DNA of 64,000 nucleotides from Bradyrhizobium sp. BR 10289 (GCF_019455385.1 NZ_JACOFR010000001.1:434001-498000); one strand, 5' to 3'; positions 7,654 to 18,217 are shown, numbered from the stretch's first letter. Program-made: numbers and translations. The notes: generated by a model from the letters alone, not told the origin.

Positions 7654-8712
7654 TCAATTCTTCAGCACGATGCGGCCGACCACCTTGCCGGCGCGCAGCT
7701 CGTCGATCCATTTCTGGACATCGCCCATCGGCTCTTCGCGCATCGGCGTCGGCTTGATCTTGCCGGCGCGGGCGAGCGCCATCAATTCGTGCGCCTCGGC
7801 AAGCGTGCCGACCATAAAACCCTCGACGGTGAGGCGCTTGTAGACCCATTGCACCATTGGCAGCGTGAACTGGCCGCCCATCAGGCCGGAGACCACGACC
7901 TTGCCGCCACGCGCGGCAACGGCGACCGCAAACGCCATCGACTTCTCATTGCCGGCGAAATCGACGACCTCGTCAAAACCGCCTTCGGTCTCCTTCAGGA
8001 TACGCTTGATCACATCGGGCTCGGACGGATCATAGGCGTTGGCGGCGCCGTTCTTCAGCGCGGTCTCGCGCGCGGCCGACGAGAGATCGGCCACCGTGAT
8101 CGGTTGCTTGAACATCGCTTGCGCGAACGACAGGCCCATCATGCCGACACCGCCGAGGCCGATCAGGAGCAGGTTGCGCTGGCGCGGACGGTCCACCAGG
8201 CGCTTGAGGGCGCCATAGGCGGTGACGCCCGAGCACATCAGCGTGGCGGCCTGGTTGACGGGCAGCGGATCGTAGTCGAGCAGGTATTTGGCGTCGGGCA
8301 CCAGCACGTGCGTGGCGAAACCGCCGTCGATGGAGACGCCGAGGAAACGCTGTTTCGCACAGAGGTTCTCGTCGCCATTGGCGCAGTCGTGGCACTGGCC
8401 GCAGCCGATCCACGGAAACACCGCCTTCTTCGCGCCGACGAGGTCCGCCGGCACGTCCGGGCCGACTTCGTCGACGACGCCGGCGATCTCGTGGCCGAGC
8501 GTGAAGGGCAGCGTCATGCCGCGCGTGGTGTCGAGCTTCTTGCCGCCGCCGAGATCGGCATAGCCGTCCTGGATGTGCAGATCGGAGTGGCAGAGGCCGC
8601 AGCGCTCGATGCGCACCAGCACCTCACGTCCCTTTGGCTTTGGCGTTTCGACGATGGTCTCGCACAGGGGGGCATCGAACTTGACCAGCGACTGCCGACG
8701 CATCAACGCCAT
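7654..8712 (-). CDS. Zinc-dependent alcohol dehydrogenase (MDR superfamily)
   Basis: From the ATG at 8712, which has GGAGGAAGG just upstream, the protein is 352 residues. It shows the catalytic-zinc motif CGLCHSD and GHEIAGVV, the structural-zinc cluster CGQCHDCANGDENLC, and a Rossmann dinucleotide motif LLIGLGGVGMMGLS. It should oxidise alcohols or reduce aldehydes with NAD(P). The presence of all zinc ligands argues for an active enzyme. A longer frame to 8823 runs into rsmA and has no ribosome-binding site. It lies just 22 bp downstream of rsmA on the same strand and may be read through from that operon. Confidence 0.9.
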   Translation of the reverse strand: MALMRRQSLVKFDAPLCETIVETPKPKGREVLVRIERCGLCHSDLHIQDGYADLGGGKKLDTTRGMTLPFTLGHEIAGVVDEVGPDVPADLVGAKKAVFPWIGCGQCHDCANGDENLCAKQRFLGVSIDGGFATHVLVPDAKYLLDYDPLPVNQAATLMCSGVTAYGALKRLVDRPRQRNLLLIGLGGVGMMGLSFAQAMFKQPITVADLSSAARETALKNGAANAYDPSEPDVIKRILKETEGGFDEVVDFAGNEKSMAFAVAVAARGGKVVVSGLMGGQFTLPMVQWVYKRLTVEGFMVGTLAEAHELMALARAGKIKPTPMREEPMGDVQKWIDELRAGKVVGRIVLKN

Positions 8713-8734
8713 ATTCCTTCCTCCGAAATTCCTG

Positions 8735-9592
8735 TTACTCGGCCTCGCTGCGTATATCGGCCAATTCGCGAGCCATGGCAACAAAGCCCGAGATCGGGAT
8801 GGTCTCGGCGCGCCGCGTCGCATCGACGCCGGCCGCTTGCGCCAGCCGCGCGGGATCGACGCCGAGTGATTTCAGGCTTTGCCGCAGCATTTTCCGGCGC
8901 TGGCCGAAGGCGCTGGCCGCGACCTGCTCGAGCAGCTTTCGGTCGCAAGGCAGCGGCTCTGCGCGCGGCACCAGACGGACGACAGAGGAGGTCACCTTCG
9001 GTGGCGGCACGAACGCCGATGGCGCAATGTCGAACAGGATCTTGGTCTCGCAGCGCCAATTGGCAAGCACGCCGAGCCGGCCATAGGCCTCCTCGTCCTC
9101 GCGCGCGACGATCCGCTCGCCGACCTCGCGCTGAAACATCAGGACCATCATGTCGTACCAGGGCGGCCAGGGCTCGACCGTGAGCCAGTTGATCAGCAGC
9201 TGGGTCGCGATGTTGTAGGGCAGATTGGCGACGATTTTGGCGCGCTCTCCGCCAAGCAGCGGGCGCGGATCGAAGGTCATGGCATCGCCATGCACGATCT
9301 CGAGGCTGCCGGGATAGCGCGCGGAAATATCCTGCAGGGCCGGGATCGCGCGCTCGTCATGCTCGATCGCGATGACGCGTTTGGCGCCGAGCGCGAGCAG
9401 CGCGCGCGTCAGCCCGCCCGGGCCGGGGCCGATCTCGACGATGGTGGCGTGCTCGAGCGGCGCTGCCGCGCGCGCGATACGCGCGGTGAGATTGAGGTCG
9501 AGCAGAAAGTTCTGACCGAGCGATTTGCGCGCCGACAGCGCGTGCTGGCGAATGACCTCGCGGAGCGGCGGGAGGTCGTCGATCGCGCTCAT
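8735..9592 (-). CDS. rsmA: 16S rRNA A1518/A1519 dimethyltransferase
   Basis: RsmA (KsgA) dimethylates two adjacent adenines near the 3' end of 16S rRNA during small-subunit maturation. The 285-residue protein contains the N-terminal [12 protein letters not shown] motif [16 protein letters not shown], the acidic loop [12 protein letters not shown] and the catalytic NLPYNI. Its ATG overlaps the pdxA stop (ATGA), indicating translational coupling. The pdxA-rsmA order is widespread in Proteobacteria. Confidence 0.96.
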   Translation of the reverse strand: MSAIDDLPPLREVIRQHALSARKSLGQNFLLDLNLTARIARAAAPLEHATIVEIGPGPGGLTRALLALGAKRVIAIEHDERAIPALQDISARYPGSLEIVHGDAMTFDPRPLLGGERAKIVANLPYNIATQLLINWLTVEPWPPWYDMMVLMFQREVGERIVAREDEEAYGRLGVLANWRCETKILFDIAPSAFVPPPKVTSSVVRLVPRAEPLPCDRKLLEQVAASAFGQRRKMLRQSLKSLGVDPARLAQAAGVDATRRAETIPISGFVAMARELADIRSEAE

Positions 9593-10617
9593 TCGTGTGT
9601 CGAAGCCGCCATGCGGCCGGCGAGCTTCAGCGCGGCGATCAGGCTCGAAGGGTTTGCCTTACCGGTGCCGGCGATGTCGAAGGCGGTGCCGTGATCGGGC
9701 GAGGTGCGGATGAAGGGCAGGCCGAGCGTGACGTTGACGGCATCGTCGAAGGCGACCGTCTTGATCGGGATCAGCGCCTGGTCGTGATACATGCAGACCG
9801 CGCAATCATAGGAGCTGCGCGCGGCGTCGTGGAACATGGTATCGGCCGGCAAGGGCCCACGGGCCTCGATGCCGTCGTTGCGCAGAACCTTAAGCGCCGG
9901 CGCGATCACCGTCTGCTCCTCATGGCCGAGCGAGCCGTCCTCGCCGGCATGCGGGTTGAGGCCGGAGATTGCGATCCGGGGCCGCTCGATGCCGAAGCGG
10001 GATTTCAGCTCGCGCGCGACGATGCCCACGGTCGAGACGATCAGCTCGCTGGTGAGCTGGCCCAGCGCATCGCGCAAGGAGACGTGGATGGTCACAGGCA
10101 CCACCGCGAGCCGCGGCGACCATAGCATCATCACGGGCTGCGGCACGCGGCCGTCCACGGCTGCGAGCTCGGCGAGGAACTCGGTGTGGCCCGGATGGCG
10201 GAAGCCCGCGCGGTAGAGCACGCTCTTGGCGATCGGATTGGTGACGACGGCACCGGCGCGGCCTGCGCGGACGTCGATCACCGCCTGGCGGATCGAGGCA
10301 AGGGCGGCCGACGCGCTCGATGCATCGGGCCTGCCGGGCTCGGCGGTCGCGGGCTCGCCGGTCGCGACCACGGGCAGGGAGTCGGCGAAGGCGGCGACGG
10401 CCTCGCACGCGTCGACGCCAGCGATCCTGACATCGGCACCCAGCGCCTTGGCGCGGCGGGCCATGAAAGCTTCGTCGCCGAGCAGGTAGAAGGCAGGCAG
10501 GTTCAGCTCACGGCGCCGGAGCCAGGCTGCAATGGTGATGTCGGGGCCGATGCCGGCGGGCTCACCTAAGGTCAGGGCGAGGGGCTTTGCGCGAAGCTCG
10601 ACGGAAGATTGGGCCAT
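9589..10617 (-). CDS. pdxA: 4-hydroxythreonine-4-phosphate dehydrogenase
   Basis: PdxA oxidises 4-phosphohydroxy-L-threonine with NAD in the DXP-dependent pyridoxal phosphate pathway. The 342-residue protein begins near [13 protein letters not shown] and contains the metal-binding His of [14 protein letters not shown], further His residues in [11 protein letters not shown] and the C-terminal [15 protein letters not shown]. The ATG at 10617 shares one base with the stop of the surA-like gene (TGATG), and its own stop overlaps the rsmA start by four bases. An upstream extension to 10761 would lie inside the surA-like gene and was rejected. Confidence 0.95.
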   Translation of the reverse strand: MAQSSVELRAKPLALTLGEPAGIGPDITIAAWLRRRELNLPAFYLLGDEAFMARRAKALGADVRIAGVDACEAVAAFADSLPVVATGEPATAEPGRPDASSASAALASIRQAVIDVRAGRAGAVVTNPIAKSVLYRAGFRHPGHTEFLAELAAVDGRVPQPVMMLWSPRLAVVPVTIHVSLRDALGQLTSELIVSTVGIVARELKSRFGIERPRIAISGLNPHAGEDGSLGHEEQTVIAPALKVLRNDGIEARGPLPADTMFHDAARSSYDCAVCMYHDQALIPIKTVAFDDAVNVTLGLPFIRTSPDHGTAFDIAGTGKANPSSLIAALKLAGRMAASTHE

Positions 10618-11552
10618 CAGCGGTTGCGATATTCGATCATCGCCGCCTTGCGGAGCTCTTCGAGATAGGCCTTCTGGGTCTTCTCGTACTTCTCCTGGTA
10701 CATCTTCTCGCGGACTTCGCGCTTCTTCGGCGTGTCGATCATGGTCGGTTTGCGCGAGCACAGCACCACCATCTCGATGCCCGCCTTGGTCACCTCGGGC
10801 GCGGTCAGATGGCCGATCGGAGTGTCGTCGAGCACCTTGCGCAGCGGCTCGGGCAGCTCCGCGGTGGTCTTGGTCACGCTCTCGCGGATGGTGGCGTTCG
10901 GGGTCGAGCGGAACAGCGAATTGGCCTCCTCGCAGCTGCCGACGCGGGCGCGATATTGCTCGGCCTCCTTCATCCGGGTCTCCTGGAAGGCCGAAGACGA
11001 TCCCTTCGGAACGATCAGCACGATCGGCTGCATCTTGTACTCGGTGCCCTCGATCTGGAGCTTGTCGCCGGTCTGGGCTTGCACGGCCTGCGCGACGTCG
11101 CGCTCGCCGACCTGGAGGCGCTCCTTGTAGCGGCCGCGCACGAGGCTGGTCCAGACCATCTCGGACTTCATGCGTCCCTTCAGCGTCTCGGGGCGGACGC
11201 CTTTCGATTCCAGTGACTTGGTGAGCTGATCTGGGGTGAGGCGCATGCGCTGCGCCATGCCCTCGTAGGACTGGTTGATGTCGGAGACTCCGGGATCGAC
11301 CCCGTACTTCTTGCCCTCCTTCAGCTTCACCTTGTCGTCGATCAGCTCGTTGATGACGTCCTGCCGGGACGGCGTCTTCTGCGTCGTGAGCTGGTCGAGC
11401 TTGGAGCGCTGCTCGATGTCGAAGTCGGTGATCGGATCGCCATTGACCATGAGGACGATGTTCTGCGCGCGCGAGGGCGAGGGCAGGCCGGTCAGGATCA
11501 GTCCGGCGCCGACGGCGAGGAGGAGGCGGAAGACAGGCAATGGAGTCGTCAT
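10617..11552 (-). CDS. SurA-like periplasmic chaperone / PPIase
   Basis: This 311-residue exported protein has a signal peptide (…LTGLPSPSRAQ) and a SurA N-terminal chaperone domain (IVLMVNGDPITDFDIEQRSKL…NELIDDKVKLKEGKKYG). The C-terminal region looks like a weakly conserved parvulin domain (IGHLTAPEVTKAGIEMVVLC). SurA helps fold outer-membrane beta-barrel proteins, including LptD, which is encoded immediately upstream. The lptD-surA-pdxA-rsmA order matches E. coli and many alphaproteobacteria. Start choice is uncertain: ATG at 11552 or 11570, neither with a clear Shine-Dalgarno. Confidence 0.88.
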   Translation of the reverse strand: MTTPLPVFRLLLAVGAGLILTGLPSPSRAQNIVLMVNGDPITDFDIEQRSKLDQLTTQKTPSRQDVINELIDDKVKLKEGKKYGVDPGVSDINQSYEGMAQRMRLTPDQLTKSLESKGVRPETLKGRMKSEMVWTSLVRGRYKERLQVGERDVAQAVQAQTGDKLQIEGTEYKMQPIVLIVPKGSSSAFQETRMKEAEQYRARVGSCEEANSLFRSTPNATIRESVTKTTAELPEPLRKVLDDTPIGHLTAPEVTKAGIEMVVLCSRKPTMIDTPKKREVREKMYQEKYEKTQKAYLEELRKAAMIEYRNR

Positions 11553-11623
11553 GATTGTTGTCGCTCGCATGTCAGCCGGGATGAGCTCGCGATCGGGAGC
11601 GGCCGGCCGTCACTTCCAAAAGA

Positions 11624-14110
11624 TCACTGAAGGCCAGACGAACTGCTGGATCCGGTCGAGGTCGCCAGCGTGCGCAGGCCGATCTGGAACATGAACGCAT
11701 GGCTCAGCACGGGCGGTGCCGAGCCGGCCGAGTAGCTATACGAAGTTACATAGTTCGCCGCCAGCACGAAGCAATCGTCAACATAGCCGGCACCGACCAC
11801 ATACTGGTTGATCTTGTTGGCCTCGAGATCCCAGCGCGCCGAGCCGGTCACGACCCAGTTGGCGGCGACCTTCAGCGAGCCCGAGGTCAGGATGCCCTCG
11901 CGGCGGGTCAGATAGCCGAGCTCCGGCTGCGCCGCGTAATTGCCGTACATCAGGCTGACCGACCAGCGATTGAAGTTGGCGCGGCCTTCGGCCTCGAAGC
12001 GCTGGACGTTCCAGGTCTGCTCGTCCATGCGGGAACGGACGCTGAACGTATAGGTGCTGTTGGGCGAGTAGGCGGCGCTCGCCACGTAATCGGAGCGCGG
12101 CTTGTCGAGGCCGGAATCCAGGCCCGTGTTGACGGTGTCCTGGACCGCGTAGGAGTTCATGCCGAACAGCTGGTAGGACTGGCCGAACAGCACCTTGACC
12201 GCGCCGCCGCGGTCGAACTGGGTGGTGGCCTGCACGCCGACATTGGCGCGGCCGCCGCCCTCGACACGGTCGTAGCCGGAGAACTTGTCGACGCTGAACA
12301 GGTTCGAGGTGTCGAACACCATGCTCTGCGCGTCCTCGTTCGGCAGCTTGCCGGCATAGGTCTCGTTCGGCCGGATGATGATCTGGGCGATCGGCTCGAT
12401 GGTGGTCGAGCCCCACGGCTGAACGTTGATGAAGGGATAGCGGTATTCGAGGCCGACGGTCGGCATCAGGCGGAACGCCTGGGTGTCGCCGGTGGCCAGG
12501 TAGTTCGACACGCCCGGCTGATTGGAGACGTCGGCGTTGATCGCGTCGGCGCGCAGGATCGCGAACGGCGTCCAGATCTCGCCGAACGGATCGGTGTAGG
12601 ACTTGCGCCACTGCGCTTCCGCCGTCAGGCGGGTGTAGGTGCCGGGCATGCCGCGCAGCAGGCACTGCGACGGCAGGCGGGCGAGCGGATCGGCCGACGT
12701 CGTGGTGCACAGGCTGTTGGTGTTGGCGAGCGTCGTGATCGGATCGAACACGGCGTCGTTGCGGGTCAGGTTGACGAAGTTCGTCTTGTAGGAGAACTCG
12801 CCGCCGAACACCGGATAGTTGAGCACGTTCGAGTAGTCGATCACGGGATAGACGACCGGGACCTGCTGCTGGTTGCCCGAGTAGCTCAGCCAGTACATCG
12901 TCCGCGCGTCGAAGAAGCTACGATTGCCGACGCCGGTCAGATACAGCTGCGACAGCGCGTCGGTCGGCAGATACAGGAACGATCCGAGCGGATCACGATA
13001 CTGTGCCAGGCGGTAGTCCGAGAAAAAGTAATAGTCGGACATTATGATGCCGTCCCAGCCCCAGACCCACTTGTCGTTCAGTGCGAACTGACCCTTGGTG
13101 TCGACGGCGCCGCGGAATTGGCGGTCGCCGGGCTGGCCGGCAAGCGCGCCCGGATCGAGCTGGTCGATGCCGTAGACGCGGATCTGGTAGGCGCCATCCA
13201 TCAGGCGCTGGCGGAACTCGGTCTGGAACAGCACGCCCTGGCGGCTCGTGAAGCGCGGGCTGAAGGTGAGGTCCATGTCGGGCGCGATCGCCCAGTAGAA
13301 CGGAACTTCGACGCCATAGCCGAACGGGGTGTTCGACGTGAAAGCCGGCACCAGGAAGCCGGTCTTGCGCTTCACGGTCGGGTCGGGCGTCGAGAAATAG
13401 GGCAGATAGGCGAGCGGCACGCCGAAGAATTCGAGCTGCGCCGTCTCGAAATACAGCATCTTCTCCTGCTGGTCGTGGATGATGCGGGCACCCTTGACCT
13501 GCCACAGCGGCGGCTTCTTCGGATCGTCCTTACACGGCGCGCAGGCCGTGTAGACACCGTTCTCGAACACCGTGTAGTTGCCGCTGGAGCGATCGGCACG
13601 GCTCGCCGCCATGCGGGTCTGGTCGGCGGTGTCCACGCGTAGCGAATCGACGAAACCGTCGCGGTAATCGTCGGAGAGATCCATGATCTCGGCATAGGTG
13701 ATCTTGCCGTCGGCATCCGTCATGCGGATGTTGCCTTCGGCATGCAGCCGCTTGGTCTTCTGGTCGTAGATGACCCGGTCGGCCTCGACGCTGGTGCCGT
13801 TGTAGAACAGCTGGACGTTACCGACCGCGGAGACGCGCGAATTGTTGTAGTCGTAGTCGACCTCGGTCGCCTGAACCAGCATCTGGTTGTCGTTGGCGGC
13901 TCTCGGCGGCTTCGGGCGCGACGGCAGCGGATTATAGGTGAAGGCCTGAGCCGAGGCCGGCGTGACAGCGGCGACGTCAATCAGCCCGCCGAGCGATGCC
14001 ACGGCGGCAACCGCGAGCAGGAGCCTGCGCACGGACAAGCCAACCCCGTTCGCGCGCATCACGATGCGGCGCGTCAAACGCGACACGGGTCCTCGATGGA
14101 CGGCAGTCAC
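11624..14110 (-). CDS. lptD: LPS assembly outer-membrane protein LptD
   Basis: LptD is the outer-membrane barrel that inserts lipopolysaccharide at the cell surface. The protein has a signal sequence, an OstA-like periplasmic domain (MLVQATEVDYDYNNSRVSAVGNVQLFYNGTSVEADRVIYD) and a long C-terminal barrel with many aromatic-rich strands, about 828 residues in all. I place the start at a GTG at 14110 because it shares its G with the lptG stop (TAGTG), as do the other joints of this operon. An ATG 17 codons further in is the alternative. The final strands end in FQIGLRTLATSTGSSSSSGLQ. Confidence 0.94.
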   Translation of the reverse strand: MTAVHRGPVSRLTRRIVMRANGVGLSVRRLLLAVAAVASLGGLIDVAAVTPASAQAFTYNPLPSRPKPPRAANDNQMLVQATEVDYDYNNSRVSAVGNVQLFYNGTSVEADRVIYDQKTKRLHAEGNIRMTDADGKITYAEIMDLSDDYRDGFVDSLRVDTADQTRMAASRADRSSGNYTVFENGVYTACAPCKDDPKKPPLWQVKGARIIHDQQEKMLYFETAQLEFFGVPLAYLPYFSTPDPTVKRKTGFLVPAFTSNTPFGYGVEVPFYWAIAPDMDLTFSPRFTSRQGVLFQTEFRQRLMDGAYQIRVYGIDQLDPGALAGQPGDRQFRGAVDTKGQFALNDKWVWGWDGIIMSDYYFFSDYRLAQYRDPLGSFLYLPTDALSQLYLTGVGNRSFFDARTMYWLSYSGNQQQVPVVYPVIDYSNVLNYPVFGGEFSYKTNFVNLTRNDAVFDPITTLANTNSLCTTTSADPLARLPSQCLLRGMPGTYTRLTAEAQWRKSYTDPFGEIWTPFAILRADAINADVSNQPGVSNYLATGDTQAFRLMPTVGLEYRYPFINVQPWGSTTIEPIAQIIIRPNETYAGKLPNEDAQSMVFDTSNLFSVDKFSGYDRVEGGGRANVGVQATTQFDRGGAVKVLFGQSYQLFGMNSYAVQDTVNTGLDSGLDKPRSDYVASAAYSPNSTYTFSVRSRMDEQTWNVQRFEAEGRANFNRWSVSLMYGNYAAQPELGYLTRREGILTSGSLKVAANWVVTGSARWDLEANKINQYVVGAGYVDDCFVLAANYVTSYSYSAGSAPPVLSHAFMFQIGLRTLATSTGSSSSSGLQ

Positions 14111-15207
14111 TAACCGTCCTCCTGGTACAACAAGGCCAAAAAGCCGGTGAGGCCGCCCACCACCACGGGCAACCACGCCGCAGCGATCGGATGCATCAAC
14201 TCAGCCTTGCTCAAGTCTTCAGTCACTTTCGACAAAACGTAGAGCAGAAAGCCTGCGCCCACGCCACTCAAAACCATCTTCTGCACGCCGCCCATCCGGA
14301 AGAAGCGCAACGACACCGAGGCCGCGAGCATCACCATGGCGGCCAGCAAAAACGGCTGCGCCAACAGCTTGTGATACTGGAGTCGATAGCCGGCTGTCGC
14401 GAAGCCCGAGCTTTCGGACGAGCGGATGTAGCCCGGTAGTTGCCAAAAGGACACAGTCTCGGGTGTGGAAAAGCTATTGCGGACCTGCGCTTCGGTCAGC
14501 GTGGTCGGAATCTCCAGCCTGGCCTGATCGACCGGCGGGCTGTCGAGCGAGAAACGGCGCACGCCCTTGAACAGCCAATGGCCGGATTCGAGGGTCGCCT
14601 CGCGCGCCTCGATCCGCTCCTTGAAGTGCTGCTCTGTGTCAAACCGGAACAGCGTCAGCCCGGTGAGGCGAACTCCCTGCTGTTCGCTGCGCGCCGCGTT
14701 GATGATGGTCTGTCCGTCGCTGGTGACCTGGTTGAGCCAGAAGCCGGAGGCATCCTGGATGCCGCCGCCCGGCGCAGAACCGAACAGCTCGGCCTCCATG
14801 CGCTTGGAGAGCTCGCGTAAGTTCGCCGACATCGGATTGTAGGCGACGGTGGCGATCACGCCGATCAGCAGCGCGCTGCCGAGCGCCGGCGAGATGAACT
14901 GCCAGGCCGAGATGCCGGCGGCGCGCGCGACCACCAGCTCGAGCCGGCGGGAGAGGGCGAGATAGCAGGTCATGGCGCCGATCAGCATGCAGAACGGCGT
15001 CAGCTTCTCCAGAAGCTGCGGCACCCGGAACAGCGAGGTCTCGGCCACCATGATCGCGGAGGCGGACGCAAGGCCCGAGGTCTTGCGCACCATCTCGATG
15101 TAATCGACCAGTACCAGCAGCAGGAAGATGCTGGCGAACACGCCAAGCGCGGCGACCACGAAGCGGCCGGCGAAATAGCGCCCGAGTGTGTTGGTGAGCA
15201 TGCTCAT
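14110..15207 (-). CDS. lptG: LPS export ABC transporter permease LptG
   Basis: LptG (YjgP/YjgQ family) is one of two inner-membrane permeases that pull lipopolysaccharide out of the inner membrane with LptB. The 365-residue protein has the family layout: hydrophobic helices near the N-terminus (VVAALGVFASIFLLLVLVDYIEM), a large periplasmic beta-jellyroll in the middle and three C-terminal helices. Its ATG overlaps the lptF stop by four bases (ATGA). Confidence 0.93.
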   Translation of the reverse strand: MSMLTNTLGRYFAGRFVVAALGVFASIFLLLVLVDYIEMVRKTSGLASASAIMVAETSLFRVPQLLEKLTPFCMLIGAMTCYLALSRRLELVVARAAGISAWQFISPALGSALLIGVIATVAYNPMSANLRELSKRMEAELFGSAPGGGIQDASGFWLNQVTSDGQTIINAARSEQQGVRLTGLTLFRFDTEQHFKERIEAREATLESGHWLFKGVRRFSLDSPPVDQARLEIPTTLTEAQVRNSFSTPETVSFWQLPGYIRSSESSGFATAGYRLQYHKLLAQPFLLAAMVMLAASVSLRFFRMGGVQKMVLSGVGAGFLLYVLSKVTEDLSKAELMHPIAAAWLPVVVGGLTGFLALLYQEDG

Positions 15208-16373
15208 GCGGCGACCGGCCGTCTGAACAGCCGCGCGATGCGCGCGTTCGATCGGTTGATGGCCTCCATCAGGCCGGGCGGCGGCTCGACCACGATGCCG
15301 CCGATGATCATCCACAACCCGACGCCGATGGCGCCGAGCACCATCGCGTATTGCACCAGCACCGGCGCTTGCGATTTCACCGCCATCACGGAGCAGGCAA
15401 AGCCGGCCATGCGCAGGCCGAACACCGCCAGGATCGAGGAGCCGATCGAGAAATTGCGGCTCTGGCGGGTGGTGCGGGGCGCGCCGAGGAAGGCGAAGGT
15501 CAGCACGGCAAAGGCAAAGGGATAAATCGGAGCCAAGAGGCTGTCATGTAGCGCCGAGCGGAACTGCCCGGGAATCTGCTTGTAGACCGGATCGTCCTCG
15601 GCCGGCGCGAACAGCTCCCACAGATAGCGCTCGCGGATGCCGAGGGTGACGTCATGGCCCTGGTTGCCGAACTTCGACATGTCGAAGCCGTAGCGGCCGA
15701 ACGCGACCAGCGCCGGATCGCGCTTGCCGGCCTCGAATCGTTGGAGATTGCCGTCCTTGAGGACCAGGAACGAGCCGTTCTCGTTCTTCACGACCTCGCC
15801 ATGCTCGGCGACGATCGAGACGCGCTCGTTCGGATCGCGGCGGTCGTCGATGAAGATGCCGGCGAGGATGCCGCCGGGCTGGCGCTCGCGGATCCGGATC
15901 GTCAGGTTCTTGTCGAGCTGGGCGAAGCGGCCGGGCTGCAGGATGTTGGTGAGCACGTCGGCGGTGATCTCGGCGTCCCACTGCTTGATCCGCCGCATGC
16001 CGTCGGGGGCCAGATAGGCTGCGATGAAGGCGACCAGTAGCGCCACCACGCAGGTGGCGTAGAAGAACGGATAGAACAGCCGGAACGGCGAGAAGCCGGC
16101 GGCATTCATCACGATGATCTCGGAATCGGTCGCCAGCTTGTTCAGCGTGTGCGAGATCGCGATCATCAGCGCGATCGGCGAGATGATCAGGACCAGCGCC
16201 GGAATGACGAGGCTGGTGATGCCGAGGAAGGTGAGGATGGTCTGGCCCTGGCTCGTCATCAGGTCGATGCCGCGCAACGCCTGCGTAATCCAGATCACGC
16301 CGGTGAGGCTGACCAGGACCAGCGCAAACGACGCCAGCGTCGTGCGGAAGATATACCTATCGATCGACCCCAT
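15204..16373 (-). CDS. lptF: LPS export ABC transporter permease LptF
   Basis: This is the partner of LptG, opening with MGSIDRYIFRTTLASFALVLVSLTGVIWITQALRGIDL, a typical LptF N-terminus. The 389-residue protein has N- and C-terminal helix groups around a periplasmic domain (IRIRERQPGGILAGIFIDDRRDP). It is the first gene of the lptF-lptG-lptD-surA-pdxA-rsmA chain, in which nearly every junction overlaps, so this region should carry the operon promoter upstream of 16373. Confidence 0.93.
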   Translation of the reverse strand: MGSIDRYIFRTTLASFALVLVSLTGVIWITQALRGIDLMTSQGQTILTFLGITSLVIPALVLIISPIALMIAISHTLNKLATDSEIIVMNAAGFSPFRLFYPFFYATCVVALLVAFIAAYLAPDGMRRIKQWDAEITADVLTNILQPGRFAQLDKNLTIRIRERQPGGILAGIFIDDRRDPNERVSIVAEHGEVVKNENGSFLVLKDGNLQRFEAGKRDPALVAFGRYGFDMSKFGNQGHDVTLGIRERYLWELFAPAEDDPVYKQIPGQFRSALHDSLLAPIYPFAFAVLTFAFLGAPRTTRQSRNFSIGSSILAVFGLRMAGFACSVMAVKSQAPVLVQYAMVLGAIGVGLWMIIGGIVVEPPPGLMEAINRSNARIARLFRRPVAA

Positions 16374-16711
16374 GCGCTACCGCACGAATCCCCACCAAGA
16401 CCCCAAACCTTGGGAACGCCGGCTCGCCAACCAATCCCCAAAGGGGATCCCCAAGGTCGGTCGAACCATCTCGTCCGCCGGTTTACTCTCTCACTACCAT
16501 CCCTTTGATCCGTCAACAAAATGGCTGCCGCGTGGCGCCCTCAATATATGGTTAATATTTCCCTCGTTGTGGCATGGCGGCCACGCGGGTGCTTGGCATC
16601 TGGCGCGCCGCTGGCCCATAGTGAGCAAAGTCCAGTGAATCGCCGTTCAGTACCGGCCCGGGGCCGGATCCGATGCGCGGCGAAAAGCCCGATGTTTTGA
16701 AGGAGTTACCC
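16374..16711. promoter_or_regulatory. Divergent lptF/pepA intergenic region
   Basis: This 338-bp region between divergent lptF and pepA must hold both promoters. I see an ATCCCC-AAA-GGGGAT hairpin at 16434-16448 and an AT-rich island near 16545-16560 (ATATATGGTTAATATTT) that could be the pepA -10 area. The pepA Shine-Dalgarno AAGGAG is at 16700-16705. No gene is supported here. Confidence 0.4.
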
Positions 16712-18211
16712 ATGTCCGATGCCATCAAGGTCGGCTTCGTCCCGTTGTCCTCAGCCGCCCGTGGCATCCTCGTCGTGTTCTGTGACGACAGTCTGAAGCT
16801 CGGTCCGGCCACGGCCAAGGCGCTCGGCAGCGCCACGGATCTGGTGAAGCGGGCAGCCTCCGCGGCAGGCTTCAAAGGTAAAACCGGCGCGGCCCTCGAC
16901 ATCCTGGCGCCGGAGGGTCTGAAGGCCGCCCGCCTCGTCGTGATCGGCGCCGGCAAGGCGGCGAATCTGAAGGCGAACGACTTCCTGAAGTTCGGCGGCG
17001 TCGCTGCGAGCAAGCTCTCGGCCGGTTCCGCCGCAATGACGATCATCGCGGAACTGCCTGATGGCGCCATGGCAAGCGAGCAGGCGGTCGCGATCGCCTC
17101 GGGCCTGCGCCTGCGCGCTTACAAGTTCGACCGTTACAAGACCAAGAAGAAGGAGGGCGACGAGGGCGCCGCGCGCGCCGAAATCTCGCTTGCGGTTGGC
17201 GATGCCGCCGCCGCCAAGAAGGCGTTTGTCGCGGCCGGCCATGTCGTCGACGGCGTGATCATCGCGCGCGATCTCGTCAACGAGCCGCCGAACGTGCTGT
17301 TTCCCGAGGAGTTCGCGCGCCGTGCCGGCCAGCTCCGCAAGCTCGGCGTCAAGATCGAGGTGCTCGACGTCAAGGCGATGCAGAAGCTCGGCATGGGCGC
17401 GCTGCTCGGCGTCGGTCAGGGCTCGGTGCGACCGAGTCGCACGGTGATCATGCGCTGGGACGGCGGCAAGAAAGGCGAGGCACCGGTCGCCTTCGTCGGC
17501 AAGGGCGTCTGCTTCGACACCGGCGGCATCTCGATCAAATCGGCCGGCAGCATGGAGGACATGAAGGGCGACATGGGGGGCGCGGCCTGCGTCGTCGGCC
17601 TGATGCACGCGCTGGCGGCGCGTAAAGCCAAGGCCAACGTGGTCGGCGCCATCGGCCTCGTCGAGAACATGCCGGACGGCAATGCGCAGCGGCCGGGCGA
17701 CATCGTCACCTCGATGTCGGGCCAGACCATCGAGATCATCAACACCGACGCCGAGGGCCGCCTCGTGCTCGCCGACGTGCTCTGGTACGTCGCCAAGAAG
17801 ACCAAGCCGAAATTCATGGTGGACCTGGCGACGCTGACCGGCGCCATCATGGTCGCGCTCGGCACCGAGCATGCCGGCATGTTCTCCAACAATGACGAGC
17901 TCGCCGACCGCCTTCTCGCCGCGGGCATCGAGAGCGGCGAGAAGGTCTGGCGCATGCCGCTCGGCCCCGAATACGACAAGCTGATCGATTCCCAGTTCGC
18001 CGACATGAAGAACACCGGCGGCCGTCACGGCGGCTCGATTACGGCGGCGCAGTTCCTGCAGCGCTTCGTCGACGGCACCCCCTGGGCGCATCTCGACATC
18101 GCCGGCACGGCCATGGGCGCCCCGAAAACCGACATCAACCAGAGCTGGGGCAGCGGCTACGGCGTCCGTCTGCTCGATCGGCTGGTCGCAGATCACTACG
18201 AGCGCAAATGA
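16712..18211 (+). CDS. pepA: Leucyl aminopeptidase (M17)
   Basis: PepA is a hexameric, two-metal aminopeptidase that removes N-terminal residues from peptides; in some bacteria it also binds DNA. The 499-residue protein carries the family signatures [14 protein letters not shown] (metal-binding Lys and Asp) and the diagnostic [14 protein letters not shown], plus the C-terminal [15 protein letters not shown]. The start was set at the ATG with AAGGAG seven bases upstream rather than an ATG 13 codons earlier. holC follows after six bases; this pepA-holC pairing is common. Confidence 0.96.
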   Translation: MSDAIKVGFVPLSSAARGILVVFCDDSLKLGPATAKALGSATDLVKRAASAAGFKGKTGAALDILAPEGLKAARLVVIGAGKAANLKANDFLKFGGVAASKLSAGSAAMTIIAELPDGAMASEQAVAIASGLRLRAYKFDRYKTKKKEGDEGAARAEISLAVGDAAAAKKAFVAAGHVVDGVIIARDLVNEPPNVLFPEEFARRAGQLRKLGVKIEVLDVKAMQKLGMGALLGVGQGSVRPSRTVIMRWDGGKKGEAPVAFVGKGVCFDTGGISIKSAGSMEDMKGDMGGAACVVGLMHALAARKAKANVVGAIGLVENMPDGNAQRPGDIVTSMSGQTIEIINTDAEGRLVLADVLWYVAKKTKPKFMVDLATLTGAIMVALGTEHAGMFSNNDELADRLLAAGIESGEKVWRMPLGPEYDKLIDSQFADMKNTGGRHGGSITAAQFLQRFVDGTPWAHLDIAGTAMGAPKTDINQSWGSGYGVRLLDRLVADHYERK

Positions 18212-18217
18212 CCTGAG

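Noticed and set aside
11699..13642. Long open frame (647 codons) on the plus strand opposite lptD
   Set aside because: It is an antisense shadow caused by high G+C; the product is Arg/His/Gly-rich without domains, while the minus strand carries clear LptD motifs.
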